From contig NC_049997.1 in NCBI RefSeq assembly GCF_000003815.2, positions 3,309,962-3,373,961 of the forward strand: a stretch of 64,000 nt of DNA, written 5' to 3'. Origin of the DNA: Branchiostoma floridae. Its lineage: Eukaryota > Chordata > Leptocardii > Amphioxiformes > Branchiostomatidae. Both the position numbers and the translations under genes were made by a program. Under the pieces are notes generated by a model. That model was not told the origin of the DNA and made no database searches. It saw only the letters and a list, made by a program, of their open reading frames with translations. How positions within the stretch are numbered: position 1 is the stretch's first letter; every line of letters begins with the position of its first letter. Shown here piece by piece: positions 43,747 to 55,271 of the stretch.

Positions 43747-44763
43747 ATGTCCAGACAACAGGAGTTCATCTGTGGCCTCTCGCACGTGGTGACCATAGCA
43801 GTCCTCCCCAGACTGAACATGGAGGAGCTGATGTTTGAACTCAACAGGAGGATTCAAATCCTGGACAATGAGAACAGCATCAAGGACAGGCTGGTTAGTA
43901 TCCTTAGGGACGTGATGTTGGAGGAATACCGTGTGTTGGAAAGGACGTCAGAAAAGACAATACCTGAACAAGAGCGAGAGGCAGTAACAATGCATGAGAA
44001 CATTCCGACTATGTACGCCGAAACAACGTCATTAGAGACTTCAAGTCCAAATCCTTCCACCTCACTGCAAAGTGCTGAACTAGACATTGTGGCTTCTGGT
44101 GAACCGACTCCAAACCACGGTGACGTACGTATAAAGATGGAATGCCATGAGTCCGAGGATGATCAAATTGGGGAAAGTCTGAATCAGACTGAACGCTGTA
44201 CTACTGTGGCTGGATTCATCAACAGTGGACATGAAGAAAGTGAAACAACGAATAATGAAATGGCAACTTTGGATTTTTGTGAACCGACTCCAGGCCAGGA
44301 TTGTGAGAACAGGGTATCCATCCTTTCAAAGAAGAACACTGGAATAGGTTTCATGTGTGATGAATGTGGTTATAGGGCATGCGATAAATGCCGGCTTGAC
44401 GAACACATGAGAACACACACCGGCAAGAAACCGTTCAGGTGTAATGAATGCAATTATGAGACAGACTATGAAAGAAATGTAGTGAAGCATATGAAAAAGC
44501 ACGCTAGTGAAAAACCTTACAGATGGGAACTGTATGAATGCCAATCCCAACAAAATGCAGAAATTGAGAAACACATGATATGCCAGACTGGTGTGAAACC
44601 CTACAAATGTGAGGAATGTGACTACAGCACAGCTCGCAAGCCCGATTTTACTAGACACAGGAGGCGTCACACCGGTGAGAGACCCTACAGTTGTCAAGAG
44701 TGTGACTACAAGGCAAAACACAAGTTTAACCTTGCCAAGCATATGAGAATCAAACACCAGTGA
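43747..44763 (+). CDS. C2H2 zinc-finger protein (paralogue 1, intact)
   Basis: I chose the Met at 43747 because a splice acceptor (TTCTTCAG) lies just before it and the paralogue starts identically (MSxQQEFICGLSH); a 7-residue longer start at 43726 is less likely. It encodes 338 residues. About residues 1-65 are a conserved, probably helical N-terminus (VTIAVLPRLN, ELMFELNRRIQ, RDVMLEEYR) that I cannot assign to a named domain. An acidic Ser/Thr-rich linker follows, then five C2H2 fingers from about residue 203. Fingers 1, 2, 4 and 5 have intact Cys2His2 ligands with TGEKP-like linkers. Finger 3 is degenerate (YRWELYE, IEKHMICQ), having lost both Cys and one His. It is probably a nuclear DNA-binding protein. 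Exons further upstream are possible. Confidence 0.8.
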   Translation: MSRQQEFICGLSHVVTIAVLPRLNMEELMFELNRRIQILDNENSIKDRLVSILRDVMLEEYRVLERTSEKTIPEQEREAVTMHENIPTMYAETTSLETSSPNPSTSLQSAELDIVASGEPTPNHGDVRIKMECHESEDDQIGESLNQTERCTTVAGFINSGHEESETTNNEMATLDFCEPTPGQDCENRVSILSKKNTGIGFMCDECGYRACDKCRLDEHMRTHTGKKPFRCNECNYETDYERNVVKHMKKHASEKPYRWELYECQSQQNAEIEKHMICQTGVKPYKCEECDYSTARKPDFTRHRRRHTGERPYSCQECDYKAKHKFNLAKHMRIKHQ

Positions 44764-44854
44764 AACTATTGTCAGTTACCAACCAGAAACAACATATCGT
44801 AGACATTTATTGTGTAAACTATGTTGTCCTATTTATCTTCTCTTGGAAACGTGC

Positions 44855-45060
44855 GATGTGCAAAGCTCCTGTAAAATCCCATAAGTGTGAGGACTGCGAC
44901 TTCAAAACAGTACATATACTAGTAAGCACTTTCTAGTTAGACATAGGAGGAGGGGGCACACCGACGAGAAACAGTACAGTTGTCAAGATTGTGACTGCAT
45001 ATGTACAACACAAATGACAAATTCAGCCTCATCAAGCATTTTTTAAAAGAAACAAAGACA
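44855..45060 (+). pseudogene. Decayed zinc fingers downstream of paralogue 1
   Basis: Translation in shifting frames gives CEDCDFKTVH, FLVRHRRR, HTDEKQYSCQDCDC and KFSLIKH, clearly remnants of C2H2 fingers like those in 43747-44763. They lie after the stop codon and are broken by frameshifts, so the array was once longer or another copy stood here. Confidence 0.6.
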
Positions 45061-45492
45061 CAATTTCAACAGTACTGTACTCGGCATGTATTCTTGTACA
45101 TGTATTATTTTCCAGTTAGGTTTGATACTTTATGCCTGCATTTCTTCGTACTTACGACCAGCAGTAAAGCTAAACATTGGCAGTTATTTTGTACTTCTGT
45201 GTCAATTTATTAAGAAGAATGAAGCTAATCATTGGCCAGTCTGTGCCTTTAACACAAGCTCTCACTGTCCATGGCCTTTCAAAGCCTCTTGCAAAATTTC
45301 ATAATTTTGACTATGACAGAGTCACCTAGAAGGAATAAAGACGGCTCATAGATTTCTAATATAGATAGGTCAAGAAGCAGACGAGGCAGAGGCGCTCTAG
45401 TTGAAGGACGTAGCTTTACATGTAGATGCTGTCGTAGTTTTAGATACTGTTGTGTGTAGCTTAGGAAACGTAATAAAAGGAGTTCTCCAGTT

Positions 45493-45775
45493 GTTTTTTT
45501 TTTCAACCTTTATTTAACCTTGATTTCAGGGTTGGAGGAGGTCAGAGGTCTAAATACCTTCTAAATACAATGCAGTACACAAAAGATACAATTCAACATT
45601 CCATAAATACTTTCGTATTCAACACAATATCAGTTCATCTCATAGTCCATAGTTACATAATTTCTAGTCAAGTCAAGTTCTTAAACGACGATAAAGAGGG
45701 CGCCTGCCTCAAGTTCTGCCTCAGACTATTCCACAGAACTGTGCCTGAATACATTATAGATCTTCGAAACGCTTC
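45493..45775 (-). pseudogene. Non-LTR retrotransposon 3' end with poly(A)
   Basis: On the minus strand a relic frame reads YSGTVLWNSLRQNLRQAPSL then SSFKNL, like the WNSLP...SLSSFK end of many reverse transcriptases. It is followed by a 3' UTR with AATAAAGGTTGAAAAAAAAAA. Strongly 5'-truncated. Confidence 0.6.
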
Positions 45776-45961
45776 TCTGTGGACCATGGGTAAGTATAGT
45801 TATGTGTTGCTGTGAGTTGGTTTCCTGACGACGACAAAGCGCGTTTGGATAATGAACAATTCTTTGTTACTATGAAGATACACTGTAAGTCCAATAGCTG
45901 TTCATGATTCACCGTCACCATGGACGTCTCCAACACCATGGTAACAGACAGTTCTCCGTCG

Positions 45962-46262
45962 TGGTAGCGTGCGTAGTCCAGTGGTTAGCGGCCCTATCTC
46001 TGGAGCTAGAAGCTGTGAGTTCCATTCCGGCTGTGTCGGTCACCCGATACATGTATGCACGCTTACCGGAAAGGGTTGCAGTCCTTAGGACGGGACGTTA
46101 AGCCATGGTCCACTTTTCATTGTGCTTGTCGAAAAGAGCTAGGGGATTTCTCCGTATGATAAACCTGTAAATACTGTACACAGCGTCTGTCCTCTCTGAC
46201 ACGATTAGCGGAAGACTTTTCAGTGAGCTAAAAGTGGATCGAGATCACTTTCCTTTCAATCT
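45962..46262 (+). mobile_element. tRNA-derived SINE (most complete copy)
   Basis: GTGCGTAGTCCAGTGGTTAG (A box) and GCTGTGAGTTCCATTCCGG (B box) form the head. The body has GGTTGCAGTCCTTAGG, TTCATTGTGCTTGTCGAAAA and GATCGAGATCACTTTCC. Partial copies are at 20360-20602 and 25199-25292, which supports a dispersed family. Confidence 0.8.
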
Positions 46263-46509
46263 GACAGTGTTCCCTGTAAGTACATATGCACAAACCAACA
46301 TGATCAAGAGTTGCTCTAGTCCCGACTCAGCGGTGTTGTCTAAAAATCTAGGAAAAGTACTAGTAATTGAAGGTCTGCTTGACGAAAAACTTAGTCAGGC
46401 TAAGTATAGGTAATTTATGAGGTTTTGATAACAAATTGTTGGAGTAGTATCATTTCTTGCCGCAGTACGTCAAGGAAAATGGTCACAACCCCGTCAATCA
46501 TAAAAGCCA

Positions 46510-46764
46510 GAAATACTAATGAGAATACTTGAGAATAACAACGCTGTAGACCGACGCCTGGCCATTGTCGGTCATTTGATGCGTCACGACGAGAGGCCGG
46601 AAGGGTTCTTCTCTGGCGGCCTGACGTCAAGAGAAGACGCGGCCAACCATCCCTGACCCTTAAGAGGGTGATTGAGGAAGATGTTGGCCTCCAAGACGGA
46701 GACCTCCTGTCTGTCATGAGCGACAGAGTCGTCTGGAAGACCTTTATAGTGTCACCTGATGGAT
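46510..46764 (+). pseudogene. C-terminal relic of a reverse transcriptase
   Basis: One frame gives DRRLAIVGHLMRHDERPEG. After a frameshift the next gives WRPDVKRRRGQPSLTLKRVI then EEDVGLQDGDLLSVMSDRVV and WKTF. RRL-xx-GHLMR, RRGQPSLT and SDRVVWK fit the C-terminus of non-LTR elements. Frame-broken and isolated. Confidence 0.6.
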
Positions 46765-46857
46765 GACTGAACTGAAGTTGAACATTTCTTGTAGCAACTA
46801 TTGATAAAAAAAACTAATTACAAAGTTGACGAAGATTTAAGCTTATCATATCCAAAT

Positions 46858-46858
<1 letters not shown>

Positions 46859-46921
<63 letters not shown>

Positions 46922-46956
46922 GTGTGTGTGTGGAGAGAGAGAGAGAGAGAGAGAGT
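46859..46956. repeat. (TA)n then (GT)n then (GA)n microsatellite
   Basis: About 60 bp of TA repeats, a short GT run and about 23 bp of GA repeats. Confidence 0.98.
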
Positions 46957-49900
46957 TTCTGTTGTGTTTATGTCTGTCTGTGTGCTTGAACTTCCAGCAT
47001 ACCGGTAACTCAAGAGCCCCTTGGCATTGGGAAGACAAAGGTCAAGGTCGATTTTAGGCCCTTGTTTCGTTAGTGTGAAAGATTGTACATGTACTTGAGC
47101 TGACTTCTTAAGATCTTGGGTACCGTCCTCCTTCTATCAGGACTCCTTGCACTCGCTGCCCTACAAAAATATTTCTATCGGGGCTCCTTACACTTTCTGT
47201 GCAAGTGCAAGTGCAAGTGCAAGTGCACTTATCCCCGGTAGAAATAGAATGGTACCCAGGCTAGAGGCCGTCGTGAGTGCAAATAAAGTGGCTACAGACC
47301 TCAGACACGAAAAATAATTCAGCTAAGTGAAGGGAACACATCTTACGATGAGCTCTGCGGATTGAACTTTGGGTTTGTGGCAGACCAAAAAAATAGAAAA
47401 TCTAACTACACATGTAATGACTATAAGATCGATTATTTCTAAAAGTTGTTCTTCTCACACTGCTTTCCAATTAGTCTCCCTTGCATTTTTGCGTGGCCGC
47501 TGGAAACATTTTCTTTGCTATTCTTTTAATTTTAGTTGGTGGGTAGCCGGTTTCTTCACCTGTAGCTTTAATTCTACCACCTGCTTTTAATAATACCTTT
47601 TGTCTATATTGTACACATGGGAAAGGGGTTCAGCTGACAGTCAAGAACATTACATTATGTATTTAGTACAATACAGCAGCTTTAAGATAACCTACCATGG
47701 ATCGTGGCATGAGTTTCCTCTGAGTGTTCATTCGGACATCCATTGAAGGTAAGATAGGGTATTTGGCCCCAGTATTTTCAATGTAAGGTATATTAGACAA
47801 ACCAAGTTAACTGGAGAAGGAATGTCCCATGTCGCAAAGCAGCCACGTGACGCGATGTGACCTGTCGTCATGTGACATCACAGGCGGCCTCACTTTTCTT
47901 CAACTCCTTTGATGGTAGGACACTTTTTTCGTTTGCTGCAATGATACCGATTCACAATATGGCGATAATACTATGCGTTTTATGACGAGTAATTTCACAT
48001 TTTGCGTCTTATCTGTAGCTTAATAATGAGCTATATTTCGGAAAATACGATATACAAATTTACACGAGTTTCACGGAATTGCTAGTGAACATAGCCGGCG
48101 TGACATAGCAGTTACTAGAGACATAGCCAGTGTTCCAAGATTGCGTCGTTCGAACCGTCTGTGGATAGTCCTTTGTTCTACACTCCATAGTTCCGTACGA
48201 GCATTCATACGTCTTTCTGGGATGGTATTCCGAACTGTGAATAACCTGGCTTTATTTGCTAAAGTCACGAATTTGTGTAGAAAGAAGGAAACGATAAGGA
48301 ACAACAGTTTAGCGTAATTCGAAAGAACATCAAATTTACCGTCATTGCTCACATTTCGGGGAATAGCTATAAACTATAAAGCTTTCAATCAAATGTCCAC
48401 CACAGCACCCGTCATCTTTTTTTCCGAGCGACGCCGCATTAAACATTCAGTAGTAATTATACCACCGCTTCCTACTGTACTCAATCTTCAGTTTTCTCTC
48501 AGCCACGTTTTTCTTGTTAACAAAAATTACGGCATTTCCTTAGAAGACAGGCTTTTCATTGACGCCGTACTATAATTATAATTTGAATCGAACGACGACC
48601 GTGTTGGCGGGCAATTGAATTAAGCACTAGCATCTTCCTGTGGTTTACAATAGTACGCTGAAATCCAACATGGCACCGATGACGGCAAGTGAGAAGCCTG
48701 TATATGAAGAATTTCTTCACAACGTAAAATACTAGTAGAAAGATTTCTATCAAATGTCCACCATTCATTCGTTCACCCCATTCGCCATTTTGCCCGGGCA
48801 ACGCCGTATTGAACATCAGTAGTAATTTCACCACAGTTTCCTACTGTCTTCGCTGTTTCTCTCAGCCACGTTTTTAGTAACAAAGGGCATTTTGATAGAA
48901 TGACAATTTTATTTCTCATCGCAAGTATCTCCATAGTCTATATAGTCGCCCTACGGAGTAACGCACCAGCGTGACATATTGTTTGTTCGCATTGAGATTC
49001 AAAGTTTGCCGATAATACCACGTGTTATTTTACTTGAATGCGTGCAATTTGCATTTACTTGAGCTCTACGGAGGCGTTCTGTTTTTACTAACTAGCCCAA
49101 ACAAGCGCACTATCCGTGATGAAAGTAGTACAAAGCTACGCATACAAAAGCTACTTGTCATGTTCACAATGTTGACAAATGTTTTTCAGATAAAGTATAT
49201 TGACGCAAACAACAATGGCTGGACCATCATCATCATCATCATCACCACTTCACCCCTGGCCCCCTTGAATGTGTCTCAAATCAACAGTGAGTATTTCTTT
49301 ACTTATTTTATTTCTAAACTAGCCAAGAATGTTATATATAGTTATTGATTAATTTATTGCATTATATTGTATTGTTTCTTGTTACGGATTCTCTGTATGT
49401 AAGTCCGCATTTCTGTAGGTTCTGCCGCTACCAGCCCAAAGCTGCCTAGGTAGACCCTTGTAATGACTTGTTTCATTGTCACTAAAGAAAGAAAGAATAT
49501 TAATCCTTTGTTCGGTCTACCAAACTTTTGTATTGCATATTACCAGTACACCTATTCTCTATATACTATTCGCTATATCTATTTTGCTATACTCCCTACA
49601 ACCTGCACAGTAGTGTAGGATTGAAGACACCACGTAATGTTAACGTTTCTAAAAGGCATCAAAATTAATGGACCAAACCCGAATGTCGGGGATCTGGCAC
49701 TCTGGTAAAATGCTTTTGCACTGTTATACTGTTTAGCAGCCGATTTAGCCGATGTAGCCCATTTCCAATTACTAATCATCAATTAGGCCTGCTGTGGCTT
49801 GTTAATTAAATCCGGTAAATTTTGATTGGTTTTGTAAAAATGTAAGATTTTGCAAGACAGTAGGTAAGGACACTCACTCCGGTAGAGGTGTATATAATGT

Positions 49901-50379
49901 TGTTGTTTTTTGCTAAACTAAGAATCCCGACTTTGCCATGACAGTTAATATGTGTTTAACTAATAAATTACGCCTATTAGCTTTCAAAAGGGAGCGACAG
50001 CTAGCCAGAAATGTGTTTGAGAGGACGCAGAAGTGATTTCGATAATGCTGTACTTCTTCCCCCGCCCACACGTACAATGGTACAGTCTGGCCCCCTGTCC
50101 CCGGCCTACTGTCCCCGGCCTGTCTTCCCCGGCACCGCTCCTTACCCAGATGGCTAAAGCATGGTACCGTTATATCGGCATGCGTGTTAGCTTCGTTCCG
50201 CTAGGGAGCGCTTGTGCACGGTCCATTGTAAGTCCGCTGGTAGTAGTGATGTGTGTTCTCTCTCATGATCTCATAAGTGTTGAGTGAGTGCGCTGATAGT
50301 GATGTGTACAAAGCAATCAACAACCTTGTAGCAATTCCTGTGGACAATGCATTACCTCACTAGGAACACAAACACATCA
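46957..50379. other. Intergenic stretch without recognised gene
   Basis: Contains a short GTGCAA tandem run (47207-47230), two direct repeats (48385-48560 and 48748-48900, sharing TCAAATGTCCACCA and TCTCAGCCACGTTTTT) and an ATC microsatellite (49227-49245). No conserved coding frame was seen on either strand. Confidence 0.4.
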
Positions 50380-51075
50380 GTGACCCTAACCTTTAATTTC
50401 CTCTGACCTAAGTTCGAGTACTCGTCGAACTGGTTTTCCCGCACGTGGCTTTGCCGGGTGTGCCGACGTTTTTAAGGTGAATAAAGTTCAAAGTTCTGCA
50501 TGAGTCAGACATATAATATTCTTCCCGGCCATATAAAATTTGTCAGGACTTATTCGGGCGTCAAGCAGAGGAAGAACTATTTCTACCCACCGTCTCTATT
50601 CGGTTATCAAGCACTGAGGTAGGGCAAGGACGTTATATCAACGTCCTTGGATAGATATAGTATAGCCCTTTTTACTGGAGGTTACTGTGGGGAAAGGGTC
50701 CCCCTAGGGCCCCGTTATACCCCTGTCACATTATCCACGATCTTCAGGCGTATCGATTTAGATCGGCCATATTTAAGATCGACCGATAGGGTTGCGCGTA
50801 TTTTTCACCTGAAAACCGTCCCTGTCACACATAAGCCATACTTTGTACCTTGTACTGTTGTTGTGCAATACAGTTACTATTATAAGCGAGGCTCGGGTGA
50901 TTGCCGCAGACTCTTCGTCCGATCGATTTTCGCGTAATGTGACAGGGGTATTACCAGGCTGTTTTAGGGCAGACGAAGCTTAATTTGGTCGCCGGGATAA
51001 TATTTCGCTTCCGGTAGGAGCTTTCCGCTGTAGGAGTTTAATTAGCCAACCACAACTAAGGATACATACAATTTT
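50380..51075. repeat. Segmental duplicate, copy 2 (partner 40720-41150)
   Basis: Same ordered landmarks as copy 1 (GAGGAAGAACTATTTCTACC, CGCCGGGATA, TTTAATTAGCCAACCA) with a MITE inserted at 50718-50950. Confidence 0.65.
50718..50950. mobile_element. MITE, 233 bp, TIR TACCCCTGTCACATTA, TTA duplication
   Basis: TACCCCTGTCACATTA on the left and TAATGTGACAGGGGTA on the right are perfect inverted repeats, flanked by TTA on both sides. The 3-bp TTA target fits PIF/Harbinger-type elements. Confidence 0.9.
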
Positions 51076-51267
51076 GTTTGCGAAGCATCAGCTCTAGCAG
51101 AAATTAGAATTGTCCATAATTTCGACGTTTTTGCATTTTGCGACTTGCAGCCGCAAAATGCCTTCTGGCCAGTGTAGTCGCCGTTGTGATGTTGAAATGA
51201 ACGGACCTGTTCAATCCATGCCAAACATTTGTATACCTGTTAAAACAGGCATTTCTTCAACGTGTTC

Positions 51268-51340
51268 GCACTAGCGCAGTGGTAAAGTTTACGCATTCTA
51301 AACCAATGCACCCGGTTCGAATCCGGGGAGGTAGATTTTT
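51268..51340 (+). repeat. tRNA-like sequence followed by a T run
   Basis: GCATT-CTAAACC-AATGC forms an anticodon arm (apparent anticodon AAA), CCCGG-TTCGAAT-CCGGG forms a perfect T arm, and a T run follows. The acceptor stem does not pair, so it is probably a tRNA-derived pseudogene or SINE head. Confidence 0.45.
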
Positions 51341-51521
51341 TTCAACTTTTTCTTTTCTTTTTTACATCCATTAAAATACTAATTTTTACATCCACTTGGC
51401 CACACCAATTTGTTTCTTTGGTTAACGGATTCGCCGCTTCGTTTTTTTGCCGAATAGAAATAAAAATTAAAAAAAAAAAAACTTAAAAATGCCCCGCAAC
51501 AGAGCTCACTCAAAAACAGGC

Positions 51522-51731
51522 AATGTGTAGTGAAATTTGCTGCAGTTCACGCAAATTTTAACAGGTGGCGTCTAGATCTGCTGCAGTTCAGGCACATATG
51601 TGAATCTCTCCATGCGCCAATATCAGGTTTAGTTACTCTGTTCTATTTATATGACATTCTAATAACTAGAAGAAAACGTTCACACACGCAAACATTGGCA
51701 AAATGCCAGCTTTTTTAAAAGCACTTGTTTT
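51522..51731. repeat. 210-bp direct repeat, copy 1
   Basis: I count only about three differences from 54821-55030. The two copies bracket the zinc-finger pseudogene. Confidence 0.9.
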
Positions 51732-51975
51732 TTTACTTCCCTATCATGAGTATACGTGTATAGCTATAACGTCCATTTCATATCACGTGATCTTTTGTCT
51801 TTTATGTCCTTCAGCATGTCCAAACAACAGGAGTTCATCTGTGGCCTCTCACACAAGGTGACCATAGCAGTCCTCCCCAGACTGAATATGGATGAGCTGA
51901 TGTTTGAACTCAACAGAAGGATTCAAAACTTGTACCAAGAGAACAGCGTCAAGGACAGGCTGGTCAGTATCCTTA

Positions 51976-52856
51976 TGCCTAGGTTACACATAGCCGAATT
52001 GGCTCCCCGACTCTCTCCCGACTATGTTTAGGAGTGATTCGGGAGCTAGTCGGCTGTAGTCGGCTGGCGTTCGGCTGAGTCGGCTGCGTTCGGCTGGGCG
52101 TTCGGCTGAGTCGGCTGGTGTTCGGCTGCTCCATCCGAATGTTTTGACCATTTCAAAACATTCGGCTCTGAACGGCAACTCTGGAATGGGTCGGCTGGTG
52201 TTCGGCACGGTCGGCTAGTGTTCGGTTGGTGTTCGGGAGTAAGTCAGCAGTCAAATTAAATATTAACCACGCCATAAACATTGCTAATTTACTGCCAGAT
52301 TGTTTCCAACTTACCAATGATTCACCCCAAGACCTTAGACAAATCTCTGCTAACTCATTCCCAAGCAAAAAGACTATTGCCAGAACGTAGACGAATCACT
52401 CCCGAACTTCACACGACCGACATCCAGCCAAAAGCAAAAAGACCCATAAATGCCGCACTGGAACTATATGTGATCTAAATTTGATCTCTTGGTGATGTTT
52501 ACAAATAGAACAAAGGGCATTCTTGATTAAAAACGAAAATGAGCACTCTTTTGAAAATCGCTGATTAATATATCTATTTCAAGTCGAAAAAGGGTCGGCA
52601 ATCGGTTGGGGATCAGTCAGGAGTGATTCGGCAGTCTGCGGCTAGAGGTCGGGATGGTTGGGAATAGGTTAGTTAGCATTTGGGACACAGTCGGGAGAAA
52701 GTCATCAACTGGTCGGGAGGTGTTCGGGACATGTTCGGCACTAAAAAATAGGCGTGGCCTAAACTGGTCAGACTACTCCCGTACTACTGCCGACTTGGGT
52801 CGGCTAAGAGTCGGCTAGTGTTCGGGAGCCAAAGTCGGCTATGTGTAACCTAGGCA
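51976..52856. mobile_element. MITE (881 bp) inserted in the zinc-finger exon
   Basis: TGCCTAGGTTACACATAGCC on the left is exactly inverted on the right. Subterminal DNA is rich in TCGGCTG/TTCGG repeats. The empty site is visible in paralogue 1 (ATCCTTAGGGACG). TA flanks both sides, but one extra A makes the exact duplication (TA or TWA) ambiguous. Confidence 0.9.
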
Positions 52857-53865
52857 TAAGGGACGTGATGTTGGAGGAATACCGTCAGCTGGAAAGGAAT
52901 TCAGAAGTGTCTGAAAAAGAACAGGATGTGATGTTGGAGGAGTATGGTCAGTTGGAAAGGAAGTCAGAAGTACGCATGCCTGGAAAAGAACAAGAGACAA
53001 TCATTATGCAAAAGAATACCCCAAAGGCGTATTTAGAAACAATGCCAGCAGAGGCATTTACTTCTGACACCTCACTACAAAGTTCTGGATTAGACATTGT
53101 GAACAGCAAAAACAACGATAACAGCAAGAAAAACAACGATAACAGCAACTAAGATGTTACTATGGCAACTGAGGATGGCGCAGATAAAGGCTATCATGAT
53201 GAGCTTAACATGGACACTCCTACTTACAGCACACAAGTCCCTGATGCAGCTAACTCAACAAGTGAACATCATGCTGATGACAGAGGGACTGGTTTGATTT
53301 ATGGTCAGCATAAGAAAAGTCCAAAAGTGAATATTGAGGAGGCGCCTCCCGCTTCTTGTAAACCGACCCCAGACCGGACATGTAAGAACAGGGTTCTTTC
53401 TGATAAGAACTCTGAAGAAAGGTGTGATGTCCGCAGACGTAAAACATCGAATGAACGTGAATTCTCCCAGCATAGAAAACGACACAAAGGAGAAAAGCCT
53501 TTCATGTGTGGCGAATATGGTTACAGGGCATTCTGCAAATGTCGGCTTGTCGAACACATGAGAACACACTCCGGTGAGAAACCGTTCAAGTGTAACCAAT
53601 GTCATTATCAGGCGTCATGTAAAAGGTGGCTAGTGGAGCATATGAAAAAACACAGTGACAAAGAACCTTACAGCTGTGACATATGTAAATACAAGACCTA
53701 CAAAATGGCACACATGGAGAGACATATGATGTACCACGCTGGTGTGAAACCCTATAAGTGTGAGGAATGTGACTACAGGACAGTAGCAAAGTCCGATATT
53801 ATCAGACACGTGAGGCGTAAACACCCGTGAGAGATACCTCACATGAGTGTGACTACAATTTGGCG

Positions 53866-54038
53866 GTAGCGGGAAAGACTGGTGCTACCGTGAATTCAAA
53901 ACCACCGCGAAAAGCGATGCACTGTAGTCTCTTACTGCCATGGGAAAATGTTCGCGGTGGTTTAAGTTCGTGATGAAGCGGCCACCACGAAAACCGAAAA
54001 CATTAAACCACCGCGAAAGTTTCTGCATTTACAGTATT
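53866..54038. mobile_element. MITE inside the last zinc finger of paralogue 2
   Basis: CpG-rich DNA with AAACCACCGCGAA motifs in both orientations separates two halves of a zinc finger. Boundaries are inferred from where zinc-finger homology stops and resumes. Confidence 0.55.
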
Positions 54039-54820
54039 ATGAAAGGGACAGCCTCGTCAAGCATATGAGAAACAAGCACAAATGAACAAAAATAAATCAG
54101 TTTCAACTTCCGTAAATGAAACGTCGCGATCATTTCGTGCAACAATGATTGATGGAAAACTAATTACTAGTATGCGTTTGTCCATGATACTTTGTTCCTG
54201 AGAACGTTTTCTTCTAAAACATGAATTTGTAGTTGACTTCTAATGATTTGGCATAAAGTTTGTGTTTTCGTATGTATTAACAATCAAGGGAGTAAAAGTA
54301 CAACGAATGTAAACAACCGTTGACTGTAGTAGTAGTCAGATGGGAAGTACTCTTGTATTGAATTTTGTTAACATATATAATAGTATAACAAACTGTGTGT
54401 TTCAGCAAGTGCCGACTGCAATAAAGCTGAACTCTGGCAAAGCTTCTGTAGTCATGTGTTGATATATTAGGCCACAACGAGTAAATCTTTTGGATATCAG
54501 CGCACTGCGCATTAATGTTTGCCTGATTTCTTTTTCTGCATTTTTCTGGAGAAAAGGCCAGCAAAAATTTTGCTAAACCATAGGACTAAACATCTTGTCC
54601 ATTCTATCAGCTAGCCTTAATTTGTCTTATCTTCACCTCCAGTGAGCCTATAAGAGACAATCATCGCCATTTCAGTTATGTTTTAGTGCCATTTTATTGA
54701 CCATGAGACCCGTTACCATCGAGAGCAGATCCTCTGACAAGCATAAAATTCTGATTGATCAGGGACGTTACTGGTTGACATGTAACGTTAGCCATTTTGC
54801 ATTTTGCGACTTGCAGTCGC

Positions 54821-55030
54821 AATGTGTAGTGAAATTTGCTGCAGTTCACGCAAATCTTAACAGGTGGCGTCTAGATCTGCTGCAGTTCAGGCACATATGT
54901 GAATCTCTCCATGCGCCAATATCAGGTTTAGTTACTCTGTTCTATTTATATGACATTCTAATAATTAGAAAAAAACGTTCACACACGCAAACATTGGCAA
55001 AATGCCAGCTTTTTTAAAAGCACTTGTTTT
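54821..55030. repeat. 210-bp direct repeat, copy 2
   Basis: Same orientation as 51522-51731, and both keep a 60-codon frame (KFAAVHAN, RWRLDLLQF, HTQTLAKCQLF) that I do not recognise. Confidence 0.9.
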
Positions 55031-55177
55031 AGAACAGACTAAAATCAATGCAAGCGTCATCCATAAGATTATTGGCCTAATATTAGAATGGAATATGCAG
55101 AAAGAATGCCCTATCCCCCTAGCTAGGGTATCTTTTTTGGATTTTTTGTTAACCATAAATCTTTCCATCACAACACT

Positions 55178-55271
55178 TTCTGCATTAAACCACCTCGTAT
55201 CTCCCTCCCCAAGATGCCAACACAGTAAAACACCACACACTGTTTAGGGGGAGCCGTCTGCTACAGGCACG
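55178..55271. repeat. 94-bp perfect direct repeat, copy 1
   Basis: Starts TTCTGCATTAAACCACCTCG and ends GCTACAGGCACG. Identical to 55793-55886 by eye. Confidence 0.9.

Larger units (their letters stand above)
51816..54086 (+). pseudogene. C2H2 zinc-finger paralogue 2, disrupted
   Basis: It starts like paralogue 1 (MSKQQEFICGLSH after a TTCAG acceptor). Lesions: (1) an 881-bp MITE at 51976-52856 splits the codons for SIL-RDV, and the frame differs on the two sides; (2) an in-frame TAA at 53150 follows an Asn/Ser/Lys-rich repeat stretch (NNDNS); (3) between fingers 4 and 5, CGTAAACACCCGTGA replaces the expected HTGE linker, stopping translation at 53830; (4) a second MITE at about 53866-54038 lies between the two halves of the last finger (ECDYN, then YYERDSLVKHMRNKHK). 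Fingers before that: 1 is degenerate, 2-4 near-intact (FKCNQCHYQ, YSCDICKYK, YKCEECDYR). A shorter protein from a Met at 53162 could still be made. Confidence 0.8.

Noticed and set aside
46801-47038. Open frames with YIYIYI repeats
   Set aside because: Translation of the TA microsatellite.
51268-51340. Functional tRNA gene (anticodon AAA)
   Set aside because: T and anticodon arms fold, but the acceptor stem does not pair.
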